A stretch of 64,000 bases of DNA from DATFVA01 sp963743325 (GTDB taxonomy: Bacteria > Bacteroidota > Ignavibacteria > Ignavibacteriales > Ignavibacteriaceae), in assembly GCA_963743325.1 (NCBI GenBank), contig CAVUOZ010000004.1:186001-250000 (forward strand). Reading direction: 5' to 3'. Under the pieces are notes generated by a model, which was not told the DNA's origin, did not search any database, and worked only from the letters and a program-made list of their open reading frames with translations. Position 1 is the stretch's first letter. Each line of letters opens with the position of its first letter. Positions 1 to 11,314 of this stretch are shown in pieces. The position numbers and the translations under genes are program-made.

Positions 1-84
1 CGAAAACAAGCTTTTGTGGGTGAGGGATTACCGATGGTTATTTCAAAGGGGAACTACATTTGAGATTGCATGTCTCTCAGCATT

Positions 85-3000
85 TCAGAGCCTCAATTTA
101 ACTTGTACTTCATGTTCCTGCCGGTCATCAACAAGGGGAATCGTATTATCAAGCTTCCGGACCCCATCAACGGTTATACTCAAATCAATATCAACGTCAT
201 GCGTCTGAAAAACAGAAATGTGGTACACGGTTTCCCGGTACCTGTAATGCACCTTATAGGTTTCCCAATCAGCGGGAATGCAGGGTTCAATGTGAAGTTT
301 ATCCACTTCAAGTCTTAATCCCAGGAGTGATTCCGTGATAAGACGGTACATCCATCCTGCCGAACCGGTGTACCAGGTCCATCCGCCACGGCCAATATGC
401 GGCTTTACTGCATAGATATCGGCAGCAACGACATATGGTTCAACCTTGTATACAGCAATATCCTCCGGGTTTGAAGTATGATTAACCGGGTTGATAATCT
501 GAAGCAGTTCCCACGCACGCTTGCTGTCACCCAACGCAGCAAATGCCATCGCTGCCCAGATTGCAGCATGAGTATATTGACCTCCATTCTCTCTTACGCC
601 GGGAACGTAGCCTTTTATATAACCCGGGTTTAAATCCGATTTGTCGAATGGCGGATCCAGAAGCTGAATTAGTTTATCATCGCGGCGAACCAGGTATTTA
701 TCGAATGCGTCCATCGCCATGCGTGAATGCACTGTATCACCTGCACCTGAAAGTACTGACCAGCTTTGCACGATCGAATCAATTCTGCACTCCGGGTTGA
801 CTGCAGAACCGAGCGGTGAGCCATCATCGAAATAAGCCCTGCGGTACCATTCACCATCCCAGCCGTTCTGCTCTATGTTTTTTTGCAGCCTGGAAGCTTC
901 ATCTTTACAGTGTTCCGAGAATGGAGTATCACCCTGTATGTCTGCAATCTTTGTGAACTGAGTAAGCACTTCATAGAGGAAGAATGCTACCCAAACACTT
1001 TCACCTTTCCCTTTTACGCCGACCATATTCATTCCGTCGTTCCAATCACCGCTGCCCATCAGCGGTAAACGATGATCGCCAAATCTTAATCCTCTGACAA
1101 TACTTTGAACACAGTGCCGGTATAAACTTCCGGATAGTTCAGATCTGCCCGGAAGATCATAATAGGAATCAACATCTGGGTTAACTGCACGCCCTTCCAG
1201 AAAATATGCAGATTCATTCAGCACACCTGTATCGCCTGTACTTTGTACATACCTGCAGACCGCTAAAGGCAGCCAGAGATAATCATCCGAACAATGTGTT
1301 CGTACACCACGCCCGGCCGGCGGGTGCCACCAATGCTGTACGTCTCCCTCCTGGAATTGACGGCTTGCGCAAAGCAAAAGGTGCTTTCTTGCCAGGGCCG
1401 GCTCAGTATGGATAAGCGACATTACATCCTGCAGTTGATCCCGAAAACCAAAAGCTCCGCCTGACTGGTAATATCCGCTTCGTGCCCAGATGCGGCATGC
1501 CAGGGTCTGATATAATAGCCATCCATTCGATAATATATCCGTAGCGGTATCAGGTGTTTCGATCTGAACTGCACCGAGCGTTTTATTCCAGTAATTCCAG
1601 ACAGCTTCGAGTGCTTCATGTGCTGCATCTGATCCCTGAAAGCGTCGAAGCAATTTAATTACATCTTCTTCATCTCTTCCTGCACCAAATTTAAAGATGA
1701 TCTCATATTCCTGACCTTCGGCAAGCTCGAAAGGAACCTGGATAGACGCGCAAGGATCGAAAGCTGCACCCGTCCTGCCGGAAAGATGCGAACGGGTCAT
1801 AGCTGCAGGACTTTGCAGTGAGCCGTTCCGGCCAATGAATTCAGTACGATCGCCCGTTATGGTGTGAGCTGTGCTATCCGTCTGAAAGAAGACAATCCTG
1901 TTGACAAACTCTGAATTGTACGGGTTCCGTGCAAATATTGCAGAACTGCGGGGATCAATTTTTGTTATGACATGCATACCCGTTTTTGGACGCAGATTAC
2001 CAAGAACTAATTCCACATAACCCGTGAAAGAAAGCCTGCATAATCTGCCGGACTCATTTCGTACTTTTAATACTGAGAACTTGATTGACGCATCCGTCGC
2101 GGCATATATCCAAAGCTCCGAGCGGATACCATTTTCTGTATGTTCGAAAACGCTGTAGCCGAATCCATGGCGGCTGGCGTATGCACCGCTTCCTCTTGCG
2201 GGTAATGGTGTGGGTGACCAGTAATGACCGGTTTCTTCATCTCGGATGTAAAAAGCTTCTCCGCTTGAATCGCTGACGGGATCAATATTCCAGGGAGTGA
2301 GCCGGAACTCGTGAGCATTCGTGCTCCATGTATATGACGGGCCGCTTTCCGAAACAACTGTTCCGAAATCCGGATTTGCAATTACATTTACCCATGGTGC
2401 CGGTGTAACCTGTTCAGGCGAGGTAGTAATTATATATTCACGGCCATCAGGTGTGAAACCGCCTACTCCGTTAAAGAAAATCAGATCATTGCGGGGCAGA
2501 AGTGTATCATCCCGGTGCGTTCGATACGTCCGTGTTGCTTTGAAACGTCTGACCGGAACTTCTTCTATTCTTTGTTTGTTGAGCTGTTCCTCAAGGGTTC
2601 CCAATTGATCGGAAATAATGACACGGGCAACTGTCTGGATAAGAATACGGTCCTCGCTGGATATCTGATCTGCCTGCCTTACAAAAATTCCGCCGGATCT
2701 GTCAACAAAGCCGGCCTCGACACCTGCGGTAATCAACATGAGAATTTGCTCCTGAAGTAATTGCCTGTAACCGGCACGGTCTTCATTCCAGATCACCAGG
2801 TCCACCGGTAATCCTTTCAATCTCCAATATGCATGAGCCTGGACCAGCTGGCGTACAAGACTGATGTTTTCCGGATTTTCAATCTGCAGCAATACAATAG
2901 GTAAATCGCCGGAAATAGCATAACCCCACAGACCGGATTGCCCCCTGCGGTTTTTGATTATGACTTCCGGATCGGCGCGCATGAAAGAATTTCCATAGAT

Positions 3001-6000
3001 GATTGAACTTGCGATACGCCCGTAAAGCTGTGCATCAGCCTCGGTGGCATTTATCTGCCGCAATATTACCTGGCTGTGTGTCCATGCAAGTTCGAAGACC
3101 CGGTTGGCGAGCCGCCTGTCCTGATACTTATCGATTAGCGATAGGACTGAATCCCGGGTTTCACACATTCCGAAAACCATATCTATTACTGCAGTCTCTT
3201 CAGGTTCAAGAATTAATTTATACCGGATTGTAACAATTGGATCCAGTACTGAGCCCTGGCTGCCGGAGAGAGAGTTAAAATCTTTCATTGCTTTAGGGGA
3301 GGCAATTGTGTTCCCGCGGCCGATGAACTGCATCCGGTCTGTTTCGAAGGAGATGTTTCCCGCATTCACCCCCCGCACCACCATCATGTGAAACATCAAT
3401 GGTGTTTTCTCTTCCACTGATCTTGGTCTTCGGGTGCAGATGATTGCATGCCGTTCCGGGATTATCTCAGTCTGTACAAACAGATTACTGAATGCAGGAT
3501 GCAGATTGTCAGAAGCAGCAGAGGCAAGCACTACTTCTGCATAACTGGTAATTTCAATAGTTCTGCGTATCCGTGACCTGTTTGTAAGATGAATCCGGCG
3601 AAGTTCGATATCATCTTCAGGTGAGACAACAATCTCTGTATGCATATCAATATTCTGATCGCGGCGCCGGAATTCAGCAAGTCCTTCAGAGAAAATAACT
3701 TCATATGTTTTTGAACGTTTCAGCGACGGCTGATGTGTGGTTGACCAGAATTCTCCACTTGATGCATCGCGGATAAAACAGAAAGTACCCCAATTGTCAC
3801 GTGTGCTGTCTTCACGCCATCGTGTAACCTGGATATCTTTCCATTTGCTGTAACCCCCTCCGGCATTTGTAATCATTACGTGGTACCTGCCATTGGACAA
3901 CAGATGCACTTCAGGAACAGGTGTATCAGGATTATTGATTATCTGAATTGGAATTTCCGGACCGCCGGATCTAATTGGAGTATCAGTAAGCCCGGCTACG
4001 TGTGAATGGAATATTGTTGCCTTTGGAATCCTTTCCTGAAGCAGCAGCATGGTTGCTTCGAACAAAGGATCCGACCTGAATCGCTTTTGCATCGGACGGT
4101 TCAGAATCAGGTAAGCAAGGGACAGGAGGCTCATTCCCTGGTGATGAGCCATGAAAGATTTAATTATCACACTCGATTGCCCGCGCGGAAGGCGTGATTT
4201 GGTATAGTCTACTGCTTCATAGAAACCAAATTTTCCCAGCAAACCTTCTGCCGCAAGCCGTTGAAGATTAAGACAAGCTTCCTCAGGTTCAATCATCAGG
4301 GCAAGTGCAGATGCATAAGGCGCAATAACAAGGTCCTCAGCCAGTCCTCGTTTTAGTCCCAATCCCGGAACACCGAATGCACGGTACTGGTAATTGAGAT
4401 TAACATCCACAATGTTATAACCTGATTCAGAGATCCCCCAGGGAACTCCGCGGTCTTTTCCATATTCGATCTGGTGCTTTACAGCAGCTTTATAAGTCTG
4501 GTGCAGTAAAGTGTCCTCGTATGTTGGCATTACCAGTAGTGGCATCAGGTACTCGAACATTGAACCGCTCCAGGAAAGAAGAATGGGATCACCTCCGACT
4601 GTAGTAAGCAGCCGGCCTAATGCAAACCAGCTTTCCTGCGGTAACTGTCCCTGCGCAATTCCCACGAAACTGCTTAATCTTGCTTCAGAGGCAAGCAGAT
4701 CATAGTAGCTTGAGTCCCTTCGTCTTTCATTTACACTATACCCTAATGACTGTAAATGACGCGATTTGTCATAGAGAAAATCATAGTCCATAATGGCAAA
4801 TTTCCCAGCTTGTTCCGCAAGTACTTCGATGCTTGAAATACGCTCATTTGCGCGTGCACTGGCCTGGCTGATAATCCGGTGAATTTCATCCGTCCGCCCG
4901 CTTTTCCCGGAGATATTATCAGAAGAATCTTCAAAGACATTTAGCAATTCAAGTTCCGCTATTCTGCGCAATGTAGGTATTTCATCGTCCGTGAAAAAAT
5001 ATTTAAGGTCCGGAGAATCCGGCACCACGACCCAGGGAGTAAGAAATCTTAATTCATCAAGAGAGCTGCGGCATTGATTCGCAAGCGCGTTAGCCCATCG
5101 TTTAATTTCACTGTCCTTAAAGGCAATAAAATCATTTTCTATTTCTGCACTTAATGATGCTAATTTTTCAAGACTTCGTGAAATATCTTCAAGGGCAGCG
5201 TGGGGAGAATTGATGATTAAATCTAAGTCCTTCTGAAATTGAACAAACTTATCATCATGAATTTCTCCTGCAGCATTGATGAGAATCCTTAAGGTATCGC
5301 TTATCCCTTCGAACACGTGTTGACCGGCTATTTTTTTTTCGGGAAGAGAGAGAATCGCCTGCCTTAGAGTAAGCAGATGACCTGTGAGATTGCCGCTGTC
5401 AACAGATGAAATATAAAGAGGAGGCAAGGGTTTCAAAGATTGTGTATCATACCAGTTAAAAAAATGTCCGCGGTACCGTTCAAGAGTTTCCATAGTTTTA
5501 AAAGTATTCGATGTGCGGTCAATTAGTTCTCCGGCAGTTATATAACCAAAGTCATAAGCGGACAAATTAGCGAGAAGAGACAATCCAATATTTGTCGGCG
5601 AAGTTCTGTGTGCAACCACAGCAACGGGATTTTCCTGGTAGTTATCGGGCGGCAGCCAATGATCCTTGGGACCGACAAATGTATCAAAGAAGGACCATGT
5701 TTTTCGGGAGATGTCCCTTAAAAATAATTTTTGCGCAGTGCGTAAAATTGCCCCGCGGCGCGTGAGAGGCAGACTGTTCCACCAGGTAACATAGGGAGAT
5801 AGAAACCAAAGAAATAATACAGGAAGTGCAGCAACAGGTAAACTTTGTTTTGAATACACGAAATAGATAATTGCAGAGATAGCAATAACCGGGGCAATCC
5901 ACATTTTCCGGAATGAACTGAGCAGAGTAGTGTGACTGCTGCGATCAATATCATTGGACGGATTCCACTCGAGAAGTTTTTTACGTGAAATCATCATTCT

Positions 6001-8772
6001 CCATAAGGTACGAATAATCGCATCCTGACTAAAGAACATCTCATACGGGAGAGTAATAATTGTAAACGCTGCCTGCGTTAAATGCACACCTGTCGATCGT
6101 AAAGTAACAGCGAGGTGCTGACGTAAAAGTACATCTGCCGGTTTGTTAAGGAAGTCGATGATGGATATTATCAAAGGAGGAATCAGAATAATTCCGGTTA
6201 CCGCTAATGTCCAGAACAATGGTTCTGAAAGTACTGTCCACCCCAGAAGCAGCAGCAGTGTAAGTGCCAGAGGCGAAAGGCTGCGCCGGAGATTGTCACC
6301 AATTTTCCATTGTGACAGCCATGACAGCGGATTTCTATGCAGACCGCTGTTAAGAGAAGGAACGACCGGCAGCAGCCATCTTACTAATTGCCAGTCGCCT
6401 CGGATCCAGCGGTGCCGGCGTTTTACATCCGTATAATAGCGTGATGGATATTCCTCATATAACTGTACATCACTCAATAGTCCCGCTCTCGCATAGCACC
6501 CTTCGATAAGATCATGACTCAGGATTTGGTTTTCAGGAAATTTTCCCTTCAGAACCCGTTCGAACATATCAACATCATATATGCCTTTACCAATAAATGA
6601 TCCCTCGCCAAATAAGTCCTGATATACATCCGAGATAGCGCGCGTATAAGGATCAATTCCCGGTTCACTTCCGAAAAGACGTGCATAACGCGAGCGGTTT
6701 GTTCCCGGAAGGCTGACTGCAACCCGCGGCTGTAAAATGGCATAGCCTTCAGATATACGATTTTTGTGCTCATCGTATCGCGGACGGTTCAGAGGATGAG
6801 CCATTGTTCCTACCAGCTGCCTTGCTGAGTCACGGGGTAATTGTGTATCGGTGTCAAGAGTAATAACATACTTCACAAATGGTAGTAAATCCGTTTTACC
6901 GACGACTAGAGAGAATCTGTCTTTTGAACCGCCGCGCAGCATTGAGTTCAGTTCCTCTAGTTTTCCCCTTTTGCGTTCGTAACCCATCCACATCCGCTCC
7001 CGTGGATTCCATTTCCGCGGCCGGTGAAAAAGAAGGAAAGTATCACCTTTATATTTCGCATTGAGCTCCTCAATTCTTTTAACAGCCAGCTGTACGAGAG
7101 ACTCATCCTCCGGCATAAATTCTTTATCAGAGTCCTGAAGATCAGTAAGCAGGCAGTAGTGAAAGTTACCATCCTGGTTTCCCAGAAAACGTACTTCTAA
7201 AGACTCGGTCAGGTCTTTGATATTTTTTTCATTAATTAATATTGAAGGGATTACGATAAGTGTACGTGATTCCTCTGGTAGCCCTTCGGAGTAATCCATT
7301 TTTGGTAAACGTCGGGGCTTCACAATCAATGTGGATAGCCAGTTAACTAAATTAACCGACAGATTTCCTGCAGCCATAAAAAAGAGTATCCCCATAAGAA
7401 CAAGCTGTAAATCATCAAATCCATTGTCATAAATTTTCTCTAACAGGCCGGCGGTAATGAGGGCAGTCATCAATATTATTGAACCGCTGTATAACATTAA
7501 CGGAACCCTGCGGCTTACTTTTGCTAAAATTCTGAAAGCAGAAAACCGAACTTTAGACGCTGACTCCAATTTATTTAAACCCTTATCTATCAGGTAGTAT
7601 CCGACATGCGCAGTCCTGGCATCAGGGCCATCTGATGCAGACCTTTCCTTTGAAAGACGGATTGCCAGCTGTGCAGTTTCTTCTTCAGAGAGCGGGCTGC
7701 TCTTTGCAATTTTCTCTATGACATGGCGGTACTGGTCTCTGGTCGGGAAATCCATTTGTCCGTAAACCTTGCCCGGATCTTTCATCAGAATTTTCTCAAC
7801 AGCACTCATCGTTTCAACGAAAGCCGGCCAGTTCATGGATTCGAGGAACCGGAGACTCCCAATACTATTGCTGATGGAGACCTGATCCGCTGCCTGCTGC
7901 TGATTACCAAGCTGTATCAACTCTTCAATTGTCTGATCTGAATCAGAAAGCCGTTGTTCGATCCATGTCAAAGGTGAAGCAAGAGCATGGCTTAAACCCT
8001 GCAGCCTGCGTGTAAGTTCAGAAACGAAAGGTGTTGTCATTGGCGGGTCTGATCGTGCCATATCCGCAACTACCAGAATCAGGCTCTTAGGATCTTTCTC
8101 AGCCATTTCAATCATTTCGTCTGCCCAGGCATCAGCTAAATTACGTTCGATCCTCCCGGCGGCAACCCTTACAGCAACTCGGCGGAGATTCTCAATCAGT
8201 GCCAGTCGCAGCATAATCGGGATCGCCCACAATTCGCCTAACTTTAATGTTGTTACAGTTTGATAGGCGGCTACGAAACGGTTGAGATTTTCAGGATCGA
8301 CCCGGCCATCGCCATGTGATATAATTTCCTGTGCAATATCATAAACACGGGGGAGACCTTTCGATAAACCATGTGAAAGACGGGGTAATTCACGGCTATA
8401 ACCTTTGGGCAGGTGCTTCTTACCAATACGGATCTGTTCTTCGATTAAATAAAAATTATCGAGCAGCCATTCCCCGGCAGGTGTAACCGCACGCTTCGCT
8501 TTGACGGTTTCGATTAATAACTCGTGAACTTCAAAAAGAAAGACCTCATTTTCAGCCAGACGTTTAAGAAGTTTTTGCTCCGATTTAGCTTTAGAAATAA
8601 AGGTATGTGTTCCCGCAAGTATTTTGCCGTGCTGCTCCATCTGGTCGGCACTGAATAACTCCGAGCGCATCGGGGGTTCTGCATTAGCAAATTTTTTAAT
8701 AAGGGAATTTTCATTAAGCTGCGCCTTAAAACGCGATATAGATTCATTTATATTTGGGCTGATTGCCTTCAT
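85..8772 (-). CDS. ndvB: Cyclic beta-1,2-glucan synthase (GT84 plus glycoamylase-like plus GH94)
   Basis: This giant inner-membrane enzyme (2,895 aa, the usual 2,700-2,900 aa for NdvB/ChvB) polymerises UDP-glucose into beta-1,2-glucan and closes it into a ring. Visible parts: a long N-terminal region, a TM pair around residues 425-480, then the GT84 transferase with TLDTDTQLP near 638-646, GEGSFIGKG near 722 and RRHRWIRGDWQ near 785-795, the acid/QxxRW-like part of processive transferases. A second TM group follows at about 835-1020. Next is a glycoamylase-like region (WGISESGYN, YRAFGVPGLG), then two carbohydrate-phosphorylase-like halves ending in a GH94 catalytic region with GSGDWNDGMN near 2555. 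The frame is open throughout, in contrast to the broken genes at 12.8-29.6 kb. It stands alone, with no neighbour of related function. The product is expected to be a periplasmic or surface cyclic glucan. The symbol is by family resemblance. Confidence 0.93.
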   Translation of the reverse strand: MKAISPNINESISRFKAQLNENSLIKKFANAEPPMRSELFSADQMEQHGKILAGTHTFISKAKSEQKLLKRLAENEVFLFEVHELLIETVKAKRAVTPAGEWLLDNFYLIEEQIRIGKKHLPKGYSRELPRLSHGLSKGLPRVYDIAQEIISHGDGRVDPENLNRFVAAYQTVTTLKLGELWAIPIMLRLALIENLRRVAVRVAAGRIERNLADAWADEMIEMAEKDPKSLILVVADMARSDPPMTTPFVSELTRRLQGLSHALASPLTWIEQRLSDSDQTIEELIQLGNQQQAADQVSISNSIGSLRFLESMNWPAFVETMSAVEKILMKDPGKVYGQMDFPTRDQYRHVIEKIAKSSPLSEEETAQLAIRLSKERSASDGPDARTAHVGYYLIDKGLNKLESASKVRFSAFRILAKVSRRVPLMLYSGSIILMTALITAGLLEKIYDNGFDDLQLVLMGILFFMAAGNLSVNLVNWLSTLIVKPRRLPKMDYSEGLPEESRTLIVIPSILINEKNIKDLTESLEVRFLGNQDGNFHYCLLTDLQDSDKEFMPEDESLVQLAVKRIEELNAKYKGDTFLLFHRPRKWNPRERMWMGYERKRGKLEELNSMLRGGSKDRFSLVVGKTDLLPFVKYVITLDTDTQLPRDSARQLVGTMAHPLNRPRYDEHKNRISEGYAILQPRVAVSLPGTNRSRYARLFGSEPGIDPYTRAISDVYQDLFGEGSFIGKGIYDVDMFERVLKGKFPENQILSHDLIEGCYARAGLLSDVQLYEEYPSRYYTDVKRRHRWIRGDWQLVRWLLPVVPSLNSGLHRNPLSWLSQWKIGDNLRRSLSPLALTLLLLLGWTVLSEPLFWTLAVTGIILIPPLIISIIDFLNKPADVLLRQHLAVTLRSTGVHLTQAAFTIITLPYEMFFSQDAIIRTLWRMMISRKKLLEWNPSNDIDRSSHTTLLSSFRKMWIAPVIAISAIIYFVYSKQSLPVAALPVLFLWFLSPYVTWWNSLPLTRRGAILRTAQKLFLRDISRKTWSFFDTFVGPKDHWLPPDNYQENPVAVVAHRTSPTNIGLSLLANLSAYDFGYITAGELIDRTSNTFKTMETLERYRGHFFNWYDTQSLKPLPPLYISSVDSGNLTGHLLTLRQAILSLPEKKIAGQHVFEGISDTLRILINAAGEIHDDKFVQFQKDLDLIINSPHAALEDISRSLEKLASLSAEIENDFIAFKDSEIKRWANALANQCRSSLDELRFLTPWVVVPDSPDLKYFFTDDEIPTLRRIAELELLNVFEDSSDNISGKSGRTDEIHRIISQASARANERISSIEVLAEQAGKFAIMDYDFLYDKSRHLQSLGYSVNERRRDSSYYDLLASEARLSSFVGIAQGQLPQESWFALGRLLTTVGGDPILLSWSGSMFEYLMPLLVMPTYEDTLLHQTYKAAVKHQIEYGKDRGVPWGISESGYNIVDVNLNYQYRAFGVPGLGLKRGLAEDLVIAPYASALALMIEPEEACLNLQRLAAEGLLGKFGFYEAVDYTKSRLPRGQSSVIIKSFMAHHQGMSLLSLAYLILNRPMQKRFRSDPLFEATMLLLQERIPKATIFHSHVAGLTDTPIRSGGPEIPIQIINNPDTPVPEVHLLSNGRYHVMITNAGGGYSKWKDIQVTRWREDSTRDNWGTFCFIRDASSGEFWSTTHQPSLKRSKTYEVIFSEGLAEFRRRDQNIDMHTEIVVSPEDDIELRRIHLTNRSRIRRTIEITSYAEVVLASAASDNLHPAFSNLFVQTEIIPERHAIICTRRPRSVEEKTPLMFHMMVVRGVNAGNISFETDRMQFIGRGNTIASPKAMKDFNSLSGSQGSVLDPIVTIRYKLILEPEETAVIDMVFGMCETRDSVLSLIDKYQDRRLANRVFELAWTHSQVILRQINATEADAQLYGRIASSIIYGNSFMRADPEVIIKNRRGQSGLWGYAISGDLPIVLLQIENPENISLVRQLVQAHAYWRLKGLPVDLVIWNEDRAGYRQLLQEQILMLITAGVEAGFVDRSGGIFVRQADQISSEDRILIQTVARVIISDQLGTLEEQLNKQRIEEVPVRRFKATRTYRTHRDDTLLPRNDLIFFNGVGGFTPDGREYIITTSPEQVTPAPWVNVIANPDFGTVVSESGPSYTWSTNAHEFRLTPWNIDPVSDSSGEAFYIRDEETGHYWSPTPLPARGSGAYASRHGFGYSVFEHTENGIRSELWIYAATDASIKFSVLKVRNESGRLCRLSFTGYVELVLGNLRPKTGMHVITKIDPRSSAIFARNPYNSEFVNRIVFFQTDSTAHTITGDRTEFIGRNGSLQSPAAMTRSHLSGRTGAAFDPCASIQVPFELAEGQEYEIIFKFGAGRDEEDVIKLLRRFQGSDAAHEALEAVWNYWNKTLGAVQIETPDTATDILSNGWLLYQTLACRIWARSGYYQSGGAFGFRDQLQDVMSLIHTEPALARKHLLLCASRQFQEGDVQHWWHPPAGRGVRTHCSDDYLWLPLAVCRYVQSTGDTGVLNESAYFLEGRAVNPDVDSYYDLPGRSELSGSLYRHCVQSIVRGLRFGDHRLPLMGSGDWNDGMNMVGVKGKGESVWVAFFLYEVLTQFTKIADIQGDTPFSEHCKDEASRLQKNIEQNGWDGEWYRRAYFDDGSPLGSAVNPECRIDSIVQSWSVLSGAGDTVHSRMAMDAFDKYLVRRDDKLIQLLDPPFDKSDLNPGYIKGYVPGVRENGGQYTHAAIWAAMAFAALGDSKRAWELLQIINPVNHTSNPEDIAVYKVEPYVVAADIYAVKPHIGRGGWTWYTGSAGWMYRLITESLLGLRLEVDKLHIEPCIPADWETYKVHYRYRETVYHISVFQTHDVDIDLSITVDGVRKLDNTIPLVDDRQEHEVQVKLRL

Positions 8773-8998
8773 TTTTCTTCGATGATGATGGTATATAGAT
8801 TTCCGGCTTAATATGCGTAATCTTAAATATAAACAATCTTCTACTGTAATAAGTTATCGGATACCGCTTACCGCTAAAAAGTTTTCACCGTTACCTATTG
8901 TAGTTACAACATTCATATCAGATTGCTTTTTGAGTAAGGCAGAAATGTCTTTCTGCTCTTCGCATTACAAAAGGATGAATGAAGAGTCTCTCTAAAAT
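8773..8998. other. Intergenic spacer upstream of the glucan synthase
   Basis: This AT-rich stretch separates the start of the glucan synthase from the stop of the DUF4256 gene, both on the minus strand. The glucan synthase ATG has only a weak GAAGAAAA ribosome site. I see no convincing promoter or terminator. Confidence 0.4.
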
Positions 8999-9574
<576 letters not shown>

Positions 9575-9624
9575 ACTTCTATATAACCTCATTCTCAATG
9601 GGTTGCGAAATGGTGCTCATTGAC

Positions 9625-10002
9625 TTACGCCTGAACCAGGTACACCTGATTGTCGTCAGGGTCCTTAAGATTAGACCACTTTACACCTGAGCCCGGACCG
9701 AACAGGTCATCTTTAACTTCGTTTAATTTGACGCCCCTGCCGCCCAGTTCTTTGTGGGATGCGGCAACATCTGAAGCTGCAAAGTACAGCACCATATTGC
9801 CGGGTTTCATTTCTCCGTGATACGTAGTGAGGGTAATAGTAACTCCGCCTTCAGGGAGGACGAGTGATACCCACCATTTGTCGTCGTCCTGCTGGTAATC
9901 TTTAACAACTTTCAGGCCGAGCTTATCTCTATAAAATTCTCTGGCTTTAGGCATGTCGCCGACAGCCACTACAAACATCATAAGTTTGTCGATTACTTGC
10001 AT
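9625..10002 (-). CDS. VOC family protein (glyoxalase/bleomycin-resistance fold)
   Basis: A compact 125-aa protein with the paired beta-alpha-beta-beta-beta layout of the vicinal oxygen chelate fold. It opens with an IDKLMMFVVAVGDMPKAREF strand-helix, has FYRDKLGLKVVKDY, and ends with the typical SNLKDPDDNQVYLVQ strand. Start ATG is preceded by AAGGAG at good spacing. Substrate unknown; members include lyases, dioxygenases and resistance proteins. The first 41 codons and upstream DNA are duplicated at 30377-30502, on the far side of the polysaccharide locus, where the gene is a truncated remnant with TTG in place of the ATG. Confidence 0.88.
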   Translation of the reverse strand: MQVIDKLMMFVVAVGDMPKAREFYRDKLGLKVVKDYQQDDDKWWVSLVLPEGGVTITLTTYHGEMKPGNMVLYFAASDVAASHKELGGRGVKLNEVKDDLFGPGSGVKWSNLKDPDDNQVYLVQA

Positions 10003-10201
10003 ATATTCTGTTTCAAACTCCTTATTTAGTTATTGAATATTTCATAAATATGTATAACTGTCTGACGCTATGCGTATAAGCGGAGGATGTTTAAAATAAA
10101 ATATAAAAATCCCTAAATTATTTCCAGTCTCCTTAATGCTTGTCGGGAATAAGTCACAAGCTCCCATGCTTATTATAATCAGGTGGAGAATGAACTCTAT
10201 A
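9880..10201. repeat. Left copy of direct repeat bracketing the polysaccharide locus
   Basis: Aligns in the same orientation with 30378-30707 at roughly 85-90% identity by eye, with one or two small gaps. It covers the 5' third of the VOC gene and about 200 bp upstream. The block from about 10090 to 10170 is almost identical in the two copies. Both copies end their similarity abruptly after the bases GAACTCTATA. Beyond this point (10202-10356) are fragments that read partly like codons but contain stops, so I call no gene there. Confidence 0.88.
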
Positions 10202-10356
10202 TTGGAGTGGCAAAGAAGATACTTCAATCAATACTTGAATCGGAAGGGCAGTACCTGCCGCAGAATCCGCCCGTATAGATAATGCAATAGTCATTCTTGC
10301 AAATTCAGATAAAGAAGTGCTTGAGAGAAGCCCACGCACATTTTTCAAATCAATAT

Positions 10357-10974
10357 TTATTTGGAGTGTTTAAGAGCACGGGCTGGGATTCCAACAACAG
10401 TAGTATTTGGATCGACATTTTTTGTAACAACTGCCCCAGCTCCCACTGTTGCCCAGGCTCCAACATGAAGATAAGGTAAAACGACACTATGTAATGCTAA
10501 AAATACGCCTTCATCTATGGTTCCACCTCCAGCAAGATGAGCAACGGATATGTGGGAAAAGTCTCCAACAATAGTATCATGGTCGACGCTAGATTTGGTG
10601 TTAATAATTACATGTGATCCTATTTTAGCTCCAGGTTGAATAATAGATCCTGCACAAATGACGGTACCTTCACCTATTTGTACATCCTGATGCACCCAAG
10701 AGAATGGGTGAACAACTGAAATCCAATTAAAATCAAATTGCTGACTTAATTTCTTACGCACATCATTTTGACCTACTGCAATGATGGCGTTATGGCAAAC
10801 TTTGGGATCAAGCTCATTCTGTCCTCTTACTGGAATGCCAAATATTGAAGTTGCAGTTTTGGGGGATTCCGGAACAAAAAATCCTACGACATCATAACCT
10901 GCAGCTAACAAAGTGCTTGCAACAACTTTTGCATGACCTCCCGCACCTATAACAGATACTCTTTTGTCAATCAT
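10357..10974 (-). CDS. NeuD/PglD-like sugar O/N-acyltransferase (left-handed beta-helix)
   Basis: A 205-aa acyltransferase of the NeuD/PglD/WbpB type. It begins with a Rossmann-like segment (VSVIGAGGHAKVVASTLL) that binds the substrate, followed by hexapeptide repeats (IGEGTVICAGSIIQPGAKIG, VGDFSHISVAHLAGGG) and the closing VGAGAVVTKNVDPNTTVVG-type end. His in VDHDTIVGD is the position of the usual catalytic base. It would acetylate an amino sugar or similar nucleotide-sugar precursor. It is the first gene inside the left direct repeat and the only intact acyltransferase of this type here. A second copy at 16.4-16.9 kb is dead, so this one could supply the missing acetylation step, which is inference. 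Its codon use is less AT-rich than the rest of the locus. Confidence 0.87.
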   Translation of the reverse strand: MIDKRVSVIGAGGHAKVVASTLLAAGYDVVGFFVPESPKTATSIFGIPVRGQNELDPKVCHNAIIAVGQNDVRKKLSQQFDFNWISVVHPFSWVHQDVQIGEGTVICAGSIIQPGAKIGSHVIINTKSSVDHDTIVGDFSHISVAHLAGGGTIDEGVFLALHSVVLPYLHVGAWATVGAGAVVTKNVDPNTTVVGIPARALKHSK

Positions 10975-11314
10975 AATTTTTACCTTTATGATTTTTTAAA
11001 CAATAAAATAATCTTATAATTCAAAGATTAATAATAGAATTATGAATGCTAATTATTAAATAAAAGATACAAAAATAAGTCTGCAATACTCTATTTAAAA
11101 TAAAAAATAGAAGCTCCAATGGCGTATTATAAAATTTGAAAGCAACATCAATCAGGAGTTGAGAAATTTATATAGATTAAGTAAATTCTTAAAAGGTTTT
11201 TAACCTTTAGAACAGGTTATGAAAAATAAAAAACATCGATATATTTAATTTATATACGAACTAGATTAAATGTTTAGATTATTATATATAAATGATTATT
11301 AAGAATAAAAAAAC
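10975..11314. other. AT-rich divergent intergenic region
   Basis: About 340 bp between the divergently transcribed acyltransferase and deacetylase genes, very AT-rich. A 7-bp hairpin (AAAGGTT at 11192-11198 with AACCTTT at 11202-11208) is the only clear structure. It presumably holds promoters for both genes, but I cannot place them with confidence. Confidence 0.35.

Noticed and set aside
70..318. Plus-strand open frames opposite the glucan synthase
   Set aside because: They lie in the antisense of a very long intact gene and show no motif or ribosome site.
10154..10348. 64-codon minus-strand frame between the VOC and acyltransferase genes
   Set aside because: Part of it is the non-coding portion of the direct repeat; the opposite copy has no corresponding frame and there is no ribosome site.
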